64,000 nucleotides of DNA from Palsa-965 sp044448685. GTDB taxonomy: Bacteria > Bacteroidota > Bacteroidia > Palsa-965. Made by a program: the position numbers and the translations under genes. The notes under the pieces are model-generated. The model was given only the letters and a program-made list of their open reading frames with translations, was not told the DNA's origin and ran no database searches. This document shows positions 51,825 to 60,588 of this stretch, one piece after another; position 1 is the stretch's first letter; the number at the start of each line of letters is the position of its first letter. The DNA lies in assembly GCA_044448685.1 (NCBI GenBank), contig JBIOHC010000002.1, positions 80,981-144,980 on the forward strand, written 5' to 3'.

Positions 51825-51851
51825 TTGCCTCCTGATAAAATTCTAAATTTG
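51825..51851 (+). promoter_or_regulatory. Promoter of the small-protein/HD operon
   Basis: TTG (51825-51827), a 16-base spacer and TAAATTTG (51844-51851). The spacer is somewhat short; the -7 box is a full match. Confidence 0.45.
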
Positions 51852-51906
51852 CAGCTCAGCTTTTTTAATATAATTTAACAGATTGATTGCTTTTCGAATT
51901 AAATTA

Positions 51907-52095
51907 ATGACAATGAAGCCGGATATTCTGAAACAAAAAATGGAAAGCCTCCTGAGGAGAATTGATGATCCTGCTTTTCTTGAAGATATGATGAATCAGA
52001 TCAGGGAACAGGTTGAGAAAGAAAAGCTCAGTAAAGTACAGGCTGATTTCGCCAAAACCATCCGTAAACCTGTTCAGGGCACCCGTAAAAAATGA
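51907..52095 (+). CDS. Small helical protein, unknown
   Basis: 62 residues from the ATG at 51907 (MTMKPDILKQKME); a second ATG at 51913 is equally possible, and the frame also opens at a TTG at 51883. A charged amphipathic helix (KMESLLRRIDDPAFLEDMMN ... EQVEKEKLSKVQADF) and a basic end (RKPVQGTRKK) suggest a coiled-coil or nucleic-acid-binding peptide. It lies 22 bases upstream of the HD gene, with a promoter box before it. Coding status is likely, function unknown. Confidence 0.55.
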   Translation: MTMKPDILKQKMESLLRRIDDPAFLEDMMNQIREQVEKEKLSKVQADFAKTIRKPVQGTRKK

Positions 52096-52117
52096 ATCAT
52101 TCCATCCCAAAGGTTTT

Positions 52118-53359
52118 ATGAAACCTGAAACACTGAAACGAAAAATATTCAATGATCCGATTTATGGTTTTATCACCGTACCGGATGAGCTTATTTTTGA
52201 ACTGATTAACCATCCCTGGTTTCAGCGCCTGAGAAGGATTAAGCAACTCGGACTTACCAACCTGGTTTATCCGGGAGCCCTGCATACCCGCTTTCATCAT
52301 GCCCTGGGTGCCATGCACCTCATGTCGGAAGCACTCGATGTATTGAGAATGAAAGGGCATGTCATCACCGATGAGGAAGCCCGGGCAGCCACCATTGCAA
52401 TACTGCTTCATGATATCGGCCACGGACCTTTTTCTCATGCCCTGGAACATACCATTGTAGAGGGAGTATCCCATGAAACCCTGTCAGAGCTTTTCATGAC
52501 AAGACTGAACAAGGAATTCAACGGCAGGCTGGATCTGGCCATCCTTATTTTCCGGAACCGGTATAAAAAGAAATTTCTGCATCAGCTTGTCAGCAGTCAG
52601 CTGGATGTGGACAGGCTCGACTATCTGAAGAGGGACAGTTTTTTTACCGGGGTTTCAGAAGGAATTGTAAGCTCTGACCGCATCATAAAAATGATGAATG
52701 TGGTCCATGATGAGCTGGTAGTGGAAATGAAAGGGATTTATTCGGTGGAAAAGTTTATTATTGCCCGCCGCCTGATGTATTGGCAGGTTTACCTGCATAA
52801 AACAGTCCTCAGTGCCGAAAACCTCCTGGTTAATATCCTCAAAAGAGCCAGGGAACTCGCACAAACGGAACACGAAGAATTATTCTGTACTCCGGCCCTG
52901 AAAATCTTCTTATACCACCGCCACAGTGAAAAGTCGTTCAAAAAGGATCCTCAGCTCCTGCAGCATTTTGCCGATCTGGATGACCATGATGTAATGACAT
53001 CCATCAAGGTCTGGGTATCACATACCGATCGTATCCTCTCTCTGCTTTGCCATAACCTGATTAACCGCCACCTGTATGCTGTTGAACTGCAGAAAAAACC
53101 GTTCGACTTAAAACGGATCGCCCAGCTCAAACAGAAAGCCAAGCAACATTACCATCTTGCCGGCAAAGACTTGCCCTACCTGGTCTTTTCAGCCGATGTA
53201 AGCAATGATACCTACCGTCCCGACAAACTTCAGATCAAGATCCTGGCTAAAGACGGTACCGTCGTTGATATTTCAGAGGCTTCGGATCAGCTGGGGGTTA
53301 ATCTTATATCCCATACGGTCCGGAAATATTTCCTGTGCTATCCTAAGGAAATTCGTTAA
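52118..53359 (+). CDS. HD-domain phosphohydrolase
   Basis: 413 residues from the ATG of MKPETLKRKIFNDPIYGFIT (52118). Seen: the HD-family metal site spread over TRFHHALGAMHLMS, ILLHDIGHGPFSHALEH and the later Asp in SQLDVDRLDYLKRD. This layout is that of dNTPase/SAMHD1-like HD proteins common in Bacteroidota; dNTP triphosphohydrolase activity is possible but unproven. It lies upstream of lpxC-fabZ, whose -7 box overlaps this gene's stop. Confidence 0.88.
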   Translation: MKPETLKRKIFNDPIYGFITVPDELIFELINHPWFQRLRRIKQLGLTNLVYPGALHTRFHHALGAMHLMSEALDVLRMKGHVITDEEARAATIAILLHDIGHGPFSHALEHTIVEGVSHETLSELFMTRLNKEFNGRLDLAILIFRNRYKKKFLHQLVSSQLDVDRLDYLKRDSFFTGVSEGIVSSDRIIKMMNVVHDELVVEMKGIYSVEKFIIARRLMYWQVYLHKTVLSAENLLVNILKRARELAQTEHEELFCTPALKIFLYHRHSEKSFKKDPQLLQHFADLDDHDVMTSIKVWVSHTDRILSLLCHNLINRHLYAVELQKKPFDLKRIAQLKQKAKQHYHLAGKDLPYLVFSADVSNDTYRPDKLQIKILAKDGTVVDISEASDQLGVNLISHTVRKYFLCYPKEIR

Positions 53360-53364
53360 TTTTG
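53357..53364 (+). promoter_or_regulatory. Putative lpxC -7 box
   Basis: TAATTTTG fits TAnnTTTG and overlaps the stop codon of the HD gene; transcription would begin about 28 bases before the lpxC ATG. No -33 TTG seen. Confidence 0.4.
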
Positions 53365-53398
53365 GGTCCAGACAATTTTCAACTACGTAAATTCCAGA

Positions 53399-54820
53399 AT
53401 GGATAAACAACACACACTCAAAAGCCCGGTAACCATGTCCGGTGTCGGGTTGCATACAGGAAAATTTACTACCATAACCTTTAAACCGGCTCCTGAAAAT
53501 CACGGTTTCAAATTTCAGAGAACAGATCTGGAAGGGAAGCCGGTAATTGATGCTGACGTTGATAATGTGGTGGACACGGCAAGAGGTACAAGCCTGGAAC
53601 AAAACGGGGCCCGGGTAAGTACTACAGAACATGCATTGGGCGCATTGGTAGGTCTTGACCTTGACAACATACTGATAGAACTTGACGGACCCGAAGTGCC
53701 TATCATGGATGGAAGTTCATGGCCATTTATTCAGGCTTTGGAAGCTGTAGGCCGTGTAACCCAGGATGCTCCCAGAGAATATTATGTGCTGAAAGAAAAT
53801 CTGACTTATGAAGATCCGGTTAAAAAGGTGGAAATGCTGGCCGTACCACAGGATGAATACAGGCTTACAGTCATGGTTGACTATAATTCTGAAGTCCTTG
53901 GCACTCAGCATGCCAGTATGTATAATATACATGAATTCAAGGATCAGATTTCAAGGTGCCGGACCTTCGTTTTCCTGCATGAACTGGAAGCCCTGCTGAA
54001 ACACAACCTTATTAAAGGAGGAGATCTGAATAATGCCATTGTACTGGTCGACAAACCCATTACCGACGAAACACTGCTTCATCTCCGCAAGGTTTTTAAC
54101 AAACCCGATGTGGATGTAAAAGGCAGAGGTGTGCTGAACAATACACAACTCCATTATTACAATGAACCTGCCCGGCATAAATTACTCGATATTGTCGGCG
54201 ATCTGGCCCTGATAGGAGTTCCGCTCAAAGCCCATATCCTGGCAGCACGCCCCGGGCATGCAGGCAATGTTGCTTTTGCCAAAAAAATCAAAGAGCTTAT
54301 CAAGAAAGAACGGTCGCGCAAACCCGCTTTCAGCTATGATGTCAACAAAGAACCTCTTTACAAAATTCATGACATCATGCGCCTGCTGCCTCACCGTCCT
54401 CCATTCCTTTTTATTGACAAAATCATGGAACTGACAAGTGATTCAGTTATAGGACTGAAGAATGTAACCATGAATGAAGACTTTTTCAAAGGTCACTTTC
54501 CGGGTAACCCGGTAATGCCGGGAGTAATCCTGGTCGAAGCTATGGCCCAGACAGGAGGAATTCTTGTCCTTTCCACTGTTCCTGACCCGGAAAATTATCT
54601 GACTTTCTTCATGAAAATTGATAATGTCAAATTCAAACAAAAAGTTCTTCCGGGAGATACTGTTGTATTTGACCTCAAATTACTGACTCCCATACGAAGG
54701 GGAATATGCCATATGGGAGGCACGGCCTATGTCAATAATAAACCGGTTATGGAAGCCGAAATGATGGCCCAGATTGTAAAGGTCAAGAATATTACTAAAC
54801 CGGAACCTGTTTCTGCCTGA
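53399..54820 (+). CDS. lpxC-fabZ: Bifunctional LpxC-FabZ
   Basis: 473 residues. The N-terminal part (about 1-305) is UDP-3-O-acyl-GlcNAc deacetylase with SGVGLHTGKFTTITFKPAP, the zinc His in STTEHALGALVGLD, the second His and Asp in ARHKLLDIVGDLALIG and a GHAGNVAFAKK loop. The C-terminal part (about 320-473) is 3-hydroxyacyl-ACP dehydratase with LPHRPPFLFIDKI and the active-site GHFPGNPVMPGVILVEAMAQ (His, Glu). This fusion is characteristic of Bacteroidota and couples lipid A with fatty-acid synthesis. lpxA follows after 6 bases, probably cotranscribed. Confidence 0.97.
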   Translation: MDKQHTLKSPVTMSGVGLHTGKFTTITFKPAPENHGFKFQRTDLEGKPVIDADVDNVVDTARGTSLEQNGARVSTTEHALGALVGLDLDNILIELDGPEVPIMDGSSWPFIQALEAVGRVTQDAPREYYVLKENLTYEDPVKKVEMLAVPQDEYRLTVMVDYNSEVLGTQHASMYNIHEFKDQISRCRTFVFLHELEALLKHNLIKGGDLNNAIVLVDKPITDETLLHLRKVFNKPDVDVKGRGVLNNTQLHYYNEPARHKLLDIVGDLALIGVPLKAHILAARPGHAGNVAFAKKIKELIKKERSRKPAFSYDVNKEPLYKIHDIMRLLPHRPPFLFIDKIMELTSDSVIGLKNVTMNEDFFKGHFPGNPVMPGVILVEAMAQTGGILVLSTVPDPENYLTFFMKIDNVKFKQKVLPGDTVVFDLKLLTPIRRGICHMGGTAYVNNKPVMEAEMMAQIVKVKNITKPEPVSA

Positions 54821-54826
54821 TCGCCT

Positions 54827-55603
54827 ATGTCTACACCTGTTCCTTACATCCATCCGGATGCACAAATCGGCAAAAATGTAATCATAGAACCTTTTGCCTA
54901 TATAGCCAAGAATACGGTAATCGGTGATGGTTCCTGGATCGGACCTCATACCACTATTCTGGAAGGATCCAGAATAGGAAAGAATTGTAAAATATTTCCG
55001 GGTGCTGTCATTTCCGGTATTCCCCAGGATCTGAAATTCAAAGGGGAAGAAACACTTTGTGAAATTGGTGACAATACCGTTATCCGTGAAAGTGTAACGG
55101 TAAACAGGGGCACGGAAGACAGGCATAAAACAGCCATTGGCAGCAATTGCCTGCTGATGGCGTATGTACATCTTGGCCACGATTGTATACTGGGCAATAA
55201 TGTGGTACTTGCTAACAGTGTGAATCTGGCCGGACATGTAGTCATTGATGATCATGCCATTCTGGAAGGTTATGTAGGAGTAGCCCAGTTTGTACATATA
55301 GGCGCTCATTCTTTTGTAGCCGGTCAGACCGGGGTGAGGAAAAACGTACCCCCATTCACCAAAGGTGCAAGGGAACCCCTTCAGTATGTAGGAGTCAATT
55401 CTGTCGGTCTGAGAAGGCGGGGATTCGATAATGAAACAATATTGCAGATAGAAGATATTTACCGGACCTTGTACGTTAAAGGTCTCAATGTAACTAATGC
55501 TCTGGCGGTTATTGAACAGGAAGCACCTGCATCGGCCCAGAAAGATCTGATTCTTAAATTCATCCGTGAATCTACGAATGGCATTATGCGGGGAATATCC
55601 TGA
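54827..55603 (+). CDS. lpxA: UDP-N-acetylglucosamine acyltransferase
   Basis: First acylation of lipid A synthesis. 258 residues with the left-handed beta-helix of hexapeptide repeats (IGKNVIIEPFAYIAKN, VIGDGSWIGPHTTI, VVLANSVNLAGHVVIDDHAI), the motif GIPQDLKFKGEET, the catalytic-His region YVHLGHDCILGNNVV and the C-terminal helical domain from NSVGLRRRGFDNETI. It lies 6 bases after lpxC-fabZ. Confidence 0.96.
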   Translation: MSTPVPYIHPDAQIGKNVIIEPFAYIAKNTVIGDGSWIGPHTTILEGSRIGKNCKIFPGAVISGIPQDLKFKGEETLCEIGDNTVIRESVTVNRGTEDRHKTAIGSNCLLMAYVHLGHDCILGNNVVLANSVNLAGHVVIDDHAILEGYVGVAQFVHIGAHSFVAGQTGVRKNVPPFTKGAREPLQYVGVNSVGLRRRGFDNETILQIEDIYRTLYVKGLNVTNALAVIEQEAPASAQKDLILKFIRESTNGIMRGIS

Positions 55604-55621
55604 TCCGAACCATCCCCTTCC

Positions 55622-56242
55622 ATGATCATCACCCTTCAGAATATTGGTAAAAAATATAACCGGGAACGTATTTTCGGTGGCCTCAACCATACATTCGAAA
55701 AAGAACATAGTGTAATACTGGGATCAAACGGTTCAGGCAAATCAACCCTGCTTCAAATCATTGCAGGGCATACCAGTGCCAGTGAAGGGATCATTTCCTA
55801 CGTTCATGATGAAAAACCTGTTTCACCAGAAAATCTGTTCCGCTATATAAGCTATGCAGCCCCCTATATGGAGCTGCTGGAAGAACTGAATCTGGAAGAA
55901 CATATAGCCTTTCATGCCGGACTTAAACCTTTGCGTCCGGGCCTCGAACTGGATAAGATCCCGGCATTGATAGGACTTGAACGGGCAAAAAAGAAACAAA
56001 TCAGACACTTTTCATCCGGTATGAAACAACGGGTTAAGCTGGGTCTGGCTATACTGAGTGATACCCCCTTGCTATGCCTGGATGAGCCCTGCAGTAATCT
56101 GGATCAGCCTGCTGTTGAATGGTATCAGGCCCTGGTAGGGGCTCATGCTTCCGGCCGCCTTATCCTGGTCTGTTCCAATGAACAGAATCCTGAGTATTCC
56201 TTCTGCAAATCAGGAATACGTATGGAAGATTACAAGAATTGA
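55622..56242 (+). CDS. ABC-type ATPase of unknown transport role
   Basis: 206 residues. Walker A LGSNGSGKSTLLQIIAGH, Q-loop region YAAPYMELLEELNLEEHI, signature HFSSGMKQRVKLGLAIL, Walker B PLLCLDEPCSNLD; the His-loop is degenerate (LVCSNEQNPEYS). Short ATPases of this type lie between lpxA and efp in many Bacteroidota. No permease is adjacent. It is 18 bases from the lpxA stop and ends at the efp promoter. Confidence 0.87.
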   Translation: MIITLQNIGKKYNRERIFGGLNHTFEKEHSVILGSNGSGKSTLLQIIAGHTSASEGIISYVHDEKPVSPENLFRYISYAAPYMELLEELNLEEHIAFHAGLKPLRPGLELDKIPALIGLERAKKKQIRHFSSGMKQRVKLGLAILSDTPLLCLDEPCSNLDQPAVEWYQALVGAHASGRLILVCSNEQNPEYSFCKSGIRMEDYKN

Positions 56243-56251
56243 GGGATAATC

Positions 56252-56281
56252 TTGGTTTTTCCCCTATAAATCCTATATTTG
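56252..56281 (+). promoter_or_regulatory. efp promoter (TTGG, N18, TATATTTG)
   Basis: TTGG (56252-56255) and TATATTTG (56274-56281) are 18 bases apart and lie just after the ABC ATPase stop. The efp leader would be about 57 bases. Confidence 0.65.
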
Positions 56282-56343
56282 CACCCCTCAAAAGGGTTAA
56301 AAACCAGTGTATATTCTGGTATTCATGCGTTAAAAAAAATTCC

Positions 56344-56904
56344 ATGGCAGACACAGGAGATATCAGTATCGGTTCCGTAATCCGTTTTAACGGTGAACTT
56401 TGCAAAATAGAAGAGTATCAACACCGTACTCCGGGCAACTTGCGTGCTTTTTACCAGGCAAAAATGCGTAACCTGAAATCAGGCAAGCTGGTTGAGAACA
56501 GATTCCGTTCCGGAGAATTGGTTGAAATTGTCAGAGTCGATTACAAAGTATTGCAGTATATCTTCCCCGAAGGGGATTTTATTGTCTGCATGGATAATGA
56601 GACATATGAACAGATCTATATTTCCTCTGCGATGCTTGGCAACTCCATGAGTTTCCTTAAAGAAGGTATGGAAGTAAAAGTTTCTTTCGAAGGTGACACC
56701 CCTATCCTGGCTGAACCACCCGTATTTGTGGAACTGGAAATCACCTACTGTGAACCCGGCATGAAAGGTGATACCGCCACCAATACCCTCAAACCTGCCA
56801 CCCTTGAAACAGGCGGTATAGTGAATGTACCCTTGTTCGTGAATCAGGGCGAAAAAATCAAAATTGACACCCGTACCAACAGCTATGTAGAACGGGTTAA
56901 ATAA
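56344..56904 (+). CDS. efp: Translation elongation factor P
   Basis: Relieves ribosome stalling at polyproline. 186 residues from the ATG of MADTGDISIGSVIRFNGELC (56344); the open frame upstream includes the promoter. Three beta-barrel domains of usual length, with FIVCMDNETYEQIYIS and VNQGEKIKIDTRTNSYVERV. The domain I tip reads RTPGNLRAF, so the residue matching the modified Lys34 of E. coli is Asn32. The known Lys modification therefore cannot act here. The same tip occurs in other Bacteroidota as I recall. Confidence 0.96.
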   Translation: MADTGDISIGSVIRFNGELCKIEEYQHRTPGNLRAFYQAKMRNLKSGKLVENRFRSGELVEIVRVDYKVLQYIFPEGDFIVCMDNETYEQIYISSAMLGNSMSFLKEGMEVKVSFEGDTPILAEPPVFVELEITYCEPGMKGDTATNTLKPATLETGGIVNVPLFVNQGEKIKIDTRTNSYVERVK

Positions 56905-56941
56905 GGGTTTTTTTACTCCTTCACCGTCATTGTATTTTCAC

Positions 56942-56949
56942 TAACTTTG
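56942..56949 (+). promoter_or_regulatory. Putative -7 box of the SpoIIE-type phosphatase
   Basis: TAACTTTG fits TAnnTTTG; the ATG at 56972 is 23 bases downstream. No good -33 element. Confidence 0.4.
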
Positions 56950-56971
56950 GTAACAGACTGTTTCCAAAATT

Positions 56972-58204
56972 ATGGCTGAAGAAACAAACGGGAAACAATC
57001 AGTTTCCAGACCCAAGATCAAGGATATTAAGCTAAGCTCCATCCTGGAGGTTACAAAAGCCATTAATAACAATTTCTCGACCGAGAAACTTCTTGAAATT
57101 TTCGAAAATGTGCTTCGCAGCCAGCTGAATATAGGTAAACTCATCCTGTTCAGTTATGACAGCGGCTGGACCTGCCTGCTTAAATACGGTGTCGAAGCTG
57201 AAATGGCGAATGTGGATGTGGAAAAAGAATTCGGCCATATCAAGGAAATCAGCACAATAGATTATACCTCTGCGGCTTCTCAACACACCTTCGAAATTGT
57301 AGTTCCCGTATATCACAAAGCAAGTCCCCTGGCCTATGTATTAATCGGCGATCTGAATGAAGACAAGCTGGAGGTAAGTGCTGCCATCAAACACCTGCCT
57401 TTTGTACAAACGCTGGCCAATATCATTATGGTGGCCATTGAAAACAAAAAGCTGGCTAAGGAAAATATCCGTCAGGCTGCCATGCGCAAAGAACTGGAGC
57501 TGGCTTCGGAAATGCAGAATATGCTGTTTCCAAGCAAGCTGCCTGATAACGGTTTGCTGCAGATTGCAGCCTATTATCTGCCCCATCAGCAGGTAGGAGG
57601 CGATTATTATGATTTCATTCAACTGGATGAAAATGAAGTGGCATTCTGCATGGCTGATGTTTCCGGAAAAGGTGTTCCGGCCGCCTTGTTGATGTCCAAT
57701 TTCCAGGCTAACCTGCGTATATTATTACAAAGTATTACATCCCTGAGCGATCTTGTTAAAGAGCTCAACACAAAAGTTGTTCAGAATGCAAAAGGTGAAA
57801 AATTCATTACCCTCTTCATTGCGCGTTACAATATCGTGACCCGTATTCTTACTTATATCAATGCAGGGCACAACCCTCCGCTGCTGGCAACGGATTCAAG
57901 TATCAGCATGCTCAAGGTAGGGTGTACTGGATTGGGGATGTTCGACGAACTGGCAAAAGTCAAAGAAGGTGTAGTCAGCATCGACCCCGGATCAATCATT
58001 CTTTGCTATACCGACGGTGTGGTCGAAATTGAAAATGAATCAGGTGATGAGTTCGGGGTTAGTCTTCTCAAAGAGACACTGAGGAAAAAGTTTTCGAATG
58101 ATATGGAAACGCTTAACAAGACAATCATTGCGGATGTCATCAAACACAAAGAATCCCGACCTTATGTGGATGATATTGCTTTATTCAGTTGCCGTATCTT
58201 CTGA
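56972..58204 (+). CDS. GAF / SpoIIE-type PP2C serine phosphatase
   Basis: 410 residues. N-terminal GAF-like sensor (about 20-165), a helical linker (ELELASEMQNMLFPSKLP, about 185-205) and a PP2C/SpoIIE domain (about 210-410). The phosphatase shows QVGGDYYDFIQL, FCMADVSGKGVPAALLMS, YINAGHNPPLL, LCYTDGVVEIENESG and VDDIALFS, with the metal Asp residues present. Such proteins act on phosphorylated anti-sigma-antagonist-like partners in stress pathways; no partner is in the window. The 3' end overlaps the convergent polymerase-like gene by 24 bases. Confidence 0.9.
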   Translation: MAEETNGKQSVSRPKIKDIKLSSILEVTKAINNNFSTEKLLEIFENVLRSQLNIGKLILFSYDSGWTCLLKYGVEAEMANVDVEKEFGHIKEISTIDYTSAASQHTFEIVVPVYHKASPLAYVLIGDLNEDKLEVSAAIKHLPFVQTLANIIMVAIENKKLAKENIRQAAMRKELELASEMQNMLFPSKLPDNGLLQIAAYYLPHQQVGGDYYDFIQLDENEVAFCMADVSGKGVPAALLMSNFQANLRILLQSITSLSDLVKELNTKVVQNAKGEKFITLFIARYNIVTRILTYINAGHNPPLLATDSSISMLKVGCTGLGMFDELAKVKEGVVSIDPGSIILCYTDGVVEIENESGDEFGVSLLKETLRKKFSNDMETLNKTIIADVIKHKESRPYVDDIALFSCRIF

Positions 58205-59629
58205 GACGGAAGCCTCCCCTTTCCGGTGATAAATATCGGCGGCAACAAGCAAGGCGATAAAGCCCCAGAATGGCACGGACGCTTTATCGGTATCCAGAAA
58301 ATTATTCAATCCTCCGTGGACGATATAAGTCACCAATCCGAGCAGGACAGCCAGAACTGTTATTTTCAAATCACCAGATGGCAACGCATGATAAAGCCTG
58401 GATCCTGTCCACAATACACAGATAAGAAGAACCACAAAGGATAAAGCACCGGGCACACCCGACTCACATAAAGGCCCTATATACTCACTGTGGGCATTAC
58501 CCTTATTACCCGCATTGGTGCTGATCGTAGTCCTGTCACTCGAAAGCTGGAACGGCGCATATTGAAAACTGTAAGTGCCCGGGCCCCATCCGAAAAAAGG
58601 GCGCTGATAAAACATACGCATTGCTGCATGCCACCTGTTGAGCCTCTCCAGGTTGGATGCATCAGTTGAAATATTGGAGATAGACTGAACATGCTCCGTG
58701 AGGTTGGTGGAAGAATCCTGTCTGTTTTTTTCAAGTTTCATCATCACATCCGTCCAGAACAGAGCCAGGATAATACCTATACCGGCAATAGCAAGCAGAA
58801 AGGTCCGGAAACGGATCCTGAGCCTGTACACGATCAGTAAAACAAGCGCTACCAGCAGGCTGACCCAGGCAGCTCTGGTATAGGAAAGAATCAATGCCGC
58901 TGAATAAATGGCAAACAGGATGACAGAAAAGATTCGTGCCGCAGAAGAATAGGATTTATTGAACACATAGGAAACAATGAGGGGGAAATACATAGCCAGC
59001 AGAGCACCATAGGCCGTATGATCATTAAAGAAGGGGGCCATAACCCAGTGTGCAGGATCTTCTCTGAAGCCAAGCAGGGCATGATTGTATATGGTATAGC
59101 CTATGACGCCGACAAGGGGCAGGATGTATAACCAGCCGAACCTGCGAATAGCCTTTCTGTCTTTGAACATCGGCACGGCAATAAAATAAAAACAAATCAC
59201 AAACCATAACCTGGCCAGGAGAAACTTGAAGGATACCACCGGCATTTCACTTGTTACACAGGTAATGAATATCCAGATAAGATTAATCATCAAAGCAATC
59301 GTCACCGGATGCTTCAGAATTTTGGGATCATACTTTCCTTCATAAAGAATTTTGAAAAAGAAGAGCAGCATAACACCTATCATCAGGGGTTCGGTAGGGA
59401 GACTAAGTCCCAGCCTTATTTCCTGATCAGCAAGGTTGATGGAAAAGGGAGTGCAGAAGACGATGATTTGAAGTAGAATATCGACCCGGACAAATGCCAG
59501 GTAAATGATAATAAGGGCAAAGGGGATGAGATTGAGCCAGTAAAATTCATAGAAGCAGCACAAGGCATTGAGTACTACGTAAGCAGCACTCAGGCTGAAA
59601 ATCCACCTGAATTTTAACTGGTCTGTCAA
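58181..59629 (-). CDS. O-antigen polymerase/ligase-like membrane protein (Wzy_C)
   Basis: 482 residues with about 11 membrane helices. The start is TTG at 59629, immediately after an in-frame stop; it lies 2 bases from the stop of the Wzz-like gene. The largest outer loop (about 300-385) carries the family hallmark region with RPFFGWGPGTYSFQYAPFQ and GNAHSEYIGPLCESGVPGAL, as in WaaL/Wzy proteins. Polymerisation or ligation of surface polysaccharide is inferred. The 3' end overlaps the phosphatase gene. Confidence 0.85.
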   Translation of the reverse strand: MTDQLKFRWIFSLSAAYVVLNALCCFYEFYWLNLIPFALIIIYLAFVRVDILLQIIVFCTPFSINLADQEIRLGLSLPTEPLMIGVMLLFFFKILYEGKYDPKILKHPVTIALMINLIWIFITCVTSEMPVVSFKFLLARLWFVICFYFIAVPMFKDRKAIRRFGWLYILPLVGVIGYTIYNHALLGFREDPAHWVMAPFFNDHTAYGALLAMYFPLIVSYVFNKSYSSAARIFSVILFAIYSAALILSYTRAAWVSLLVALVLLIVYRLRIRFRTFLLAIAGIGIILALFWTDVMMKLEKNRQDSSTNLTEHVQSISNISTDASNLERLNRWHAAMRMFYQRPFFGWGPGTYSFQYAPFQLSSDRTTISTNAGNKGNAHSEYIGPLCESGVPGALSFVVLLICVLWTGSRLYHALPSGDLKITVLAVLLGLVTYIVHGGLNNFLDTDKASVPFWGFIALLVAADIYHRKGEASVSEDTATE

Positions 59630-59631
59630 GG

Positions 59632-60588
59632 CTACTTAAACTTGGAAAAAAAGTCTTTGTTCTCGATCACTACGATCACCAGGAGGCTGAAAACAAATGC
59701 CGACAACGTGGTGATACAAACAATAATCCAGCGAACAGGAGTAGACTTCTTGTCGGATGGATAAGGTTTAGCAACCAGATTCGCATACGTCAGCTCCTTT
59801 CGGCTGTCGCTCAGGGATTTATCATACGCCATGCGTATATCGGCATAGGTTTCATACGCTTTCTGGTGCATTTGCTTGAGCGATACCGACTCCGCTCCCT
59901 TGGCTTCCAGGTTTTTAAGTATACCATCCAGCTCTGTCAGTTTTTCCTTATTGGCTCCGCTGGTGATTAGCTTGTAATAACGTTTCAAAGCTTCCTTGGT
60001 CTGTATATAATAGTCAAGCAGGCCATATTTTTCCCTTAATACTTTTAAGGCCGTTTCAAGGGTGTCTATTTCGACTCTTTTAAAATCCAGTTCAGCCTTC
60101 AGGAGTTTGACTACCTCTGCCGTTTTTGAACGCTGTAATGAGCGTGCCTTCAGATTCATCATACTTACAATACTATCCACCATCATGCAGGCTTCCTGGG
60201 GATCGGTATCATATACATCAATCTTGACAGACTCAAATTCTGTGCGGCGTATATCCACATTGTCATTATAGGTATCATACAAGCTTGAATAACCGCCTTT
60301 CTTACTCAGATCGACCTGGTATCTGTCGGCCAGTTTAAACCGCTCACACACAGCAGAACGTATATCAGCCGACTGAAGAAGCTGCAGCATCTGTTCTGTA
60401 GCTGTTTCATTGCCATAGGGGGCAAGGTTAGCCGGATAAAGGATGGCTGTTGATTTGTATTTAGGTTTGATAAAAAATTCACTCGACAAAACAAAACCCA
60501 GTACAGCTGAACTGATCAGTACAAGCAGAAGCTGTTTCTTCCACTTAACAATAACATGAATAAAGACCAGATTGTCGAATACACTCAC
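59632..60588 (-). CDS. Wzz-like chain-length determinant, copy 2
   Basis: 318 residues with a GTG start that overlaps the TGA of the upstream paralogue (60585-60588). Two membrane helices (about 17-37 and 285-305) flank a periplasmic coiled region with KYKSTAILYPANLAP, EQMLQLLQSADIR and VKIDVYDTDPQEACMMVDSI, and a Pro-rich VAKPYPSDKKSTPVRWIIV before the second helix. No cytoplasmic kinase domain. It probably sets polymer length with the neighbouring polymerase-like protein. Confidence 0.85.
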   Translation of the reverse strand: MSVFDNLVFIHVIVKWKKQLLLVLISSAVLGFVLSSEFFIKPKYKSTAILYPANLAPYGNETATEQMLQLLQSADIRSAVCERFKLADRYQVDLSKKGGYSSLYDTYNDNVDIRRTEFESVKIDVYDTDPQEACMMVDSIVSMMNLKARSLQRSKTAEVVKLLKAELDFKRVEIDTLETALKVLREKYGLLDYYIQTKEALKRYYKLITSGANKEKLTELDGILKNLEAKGAESVSLKQMHQKAYETYADIRMAYDKSLSDSRKELTYANLVAKPYPSDKKSTPVRWIIVCITTLSAFVFSLLVIVVIENKDFFSKFK

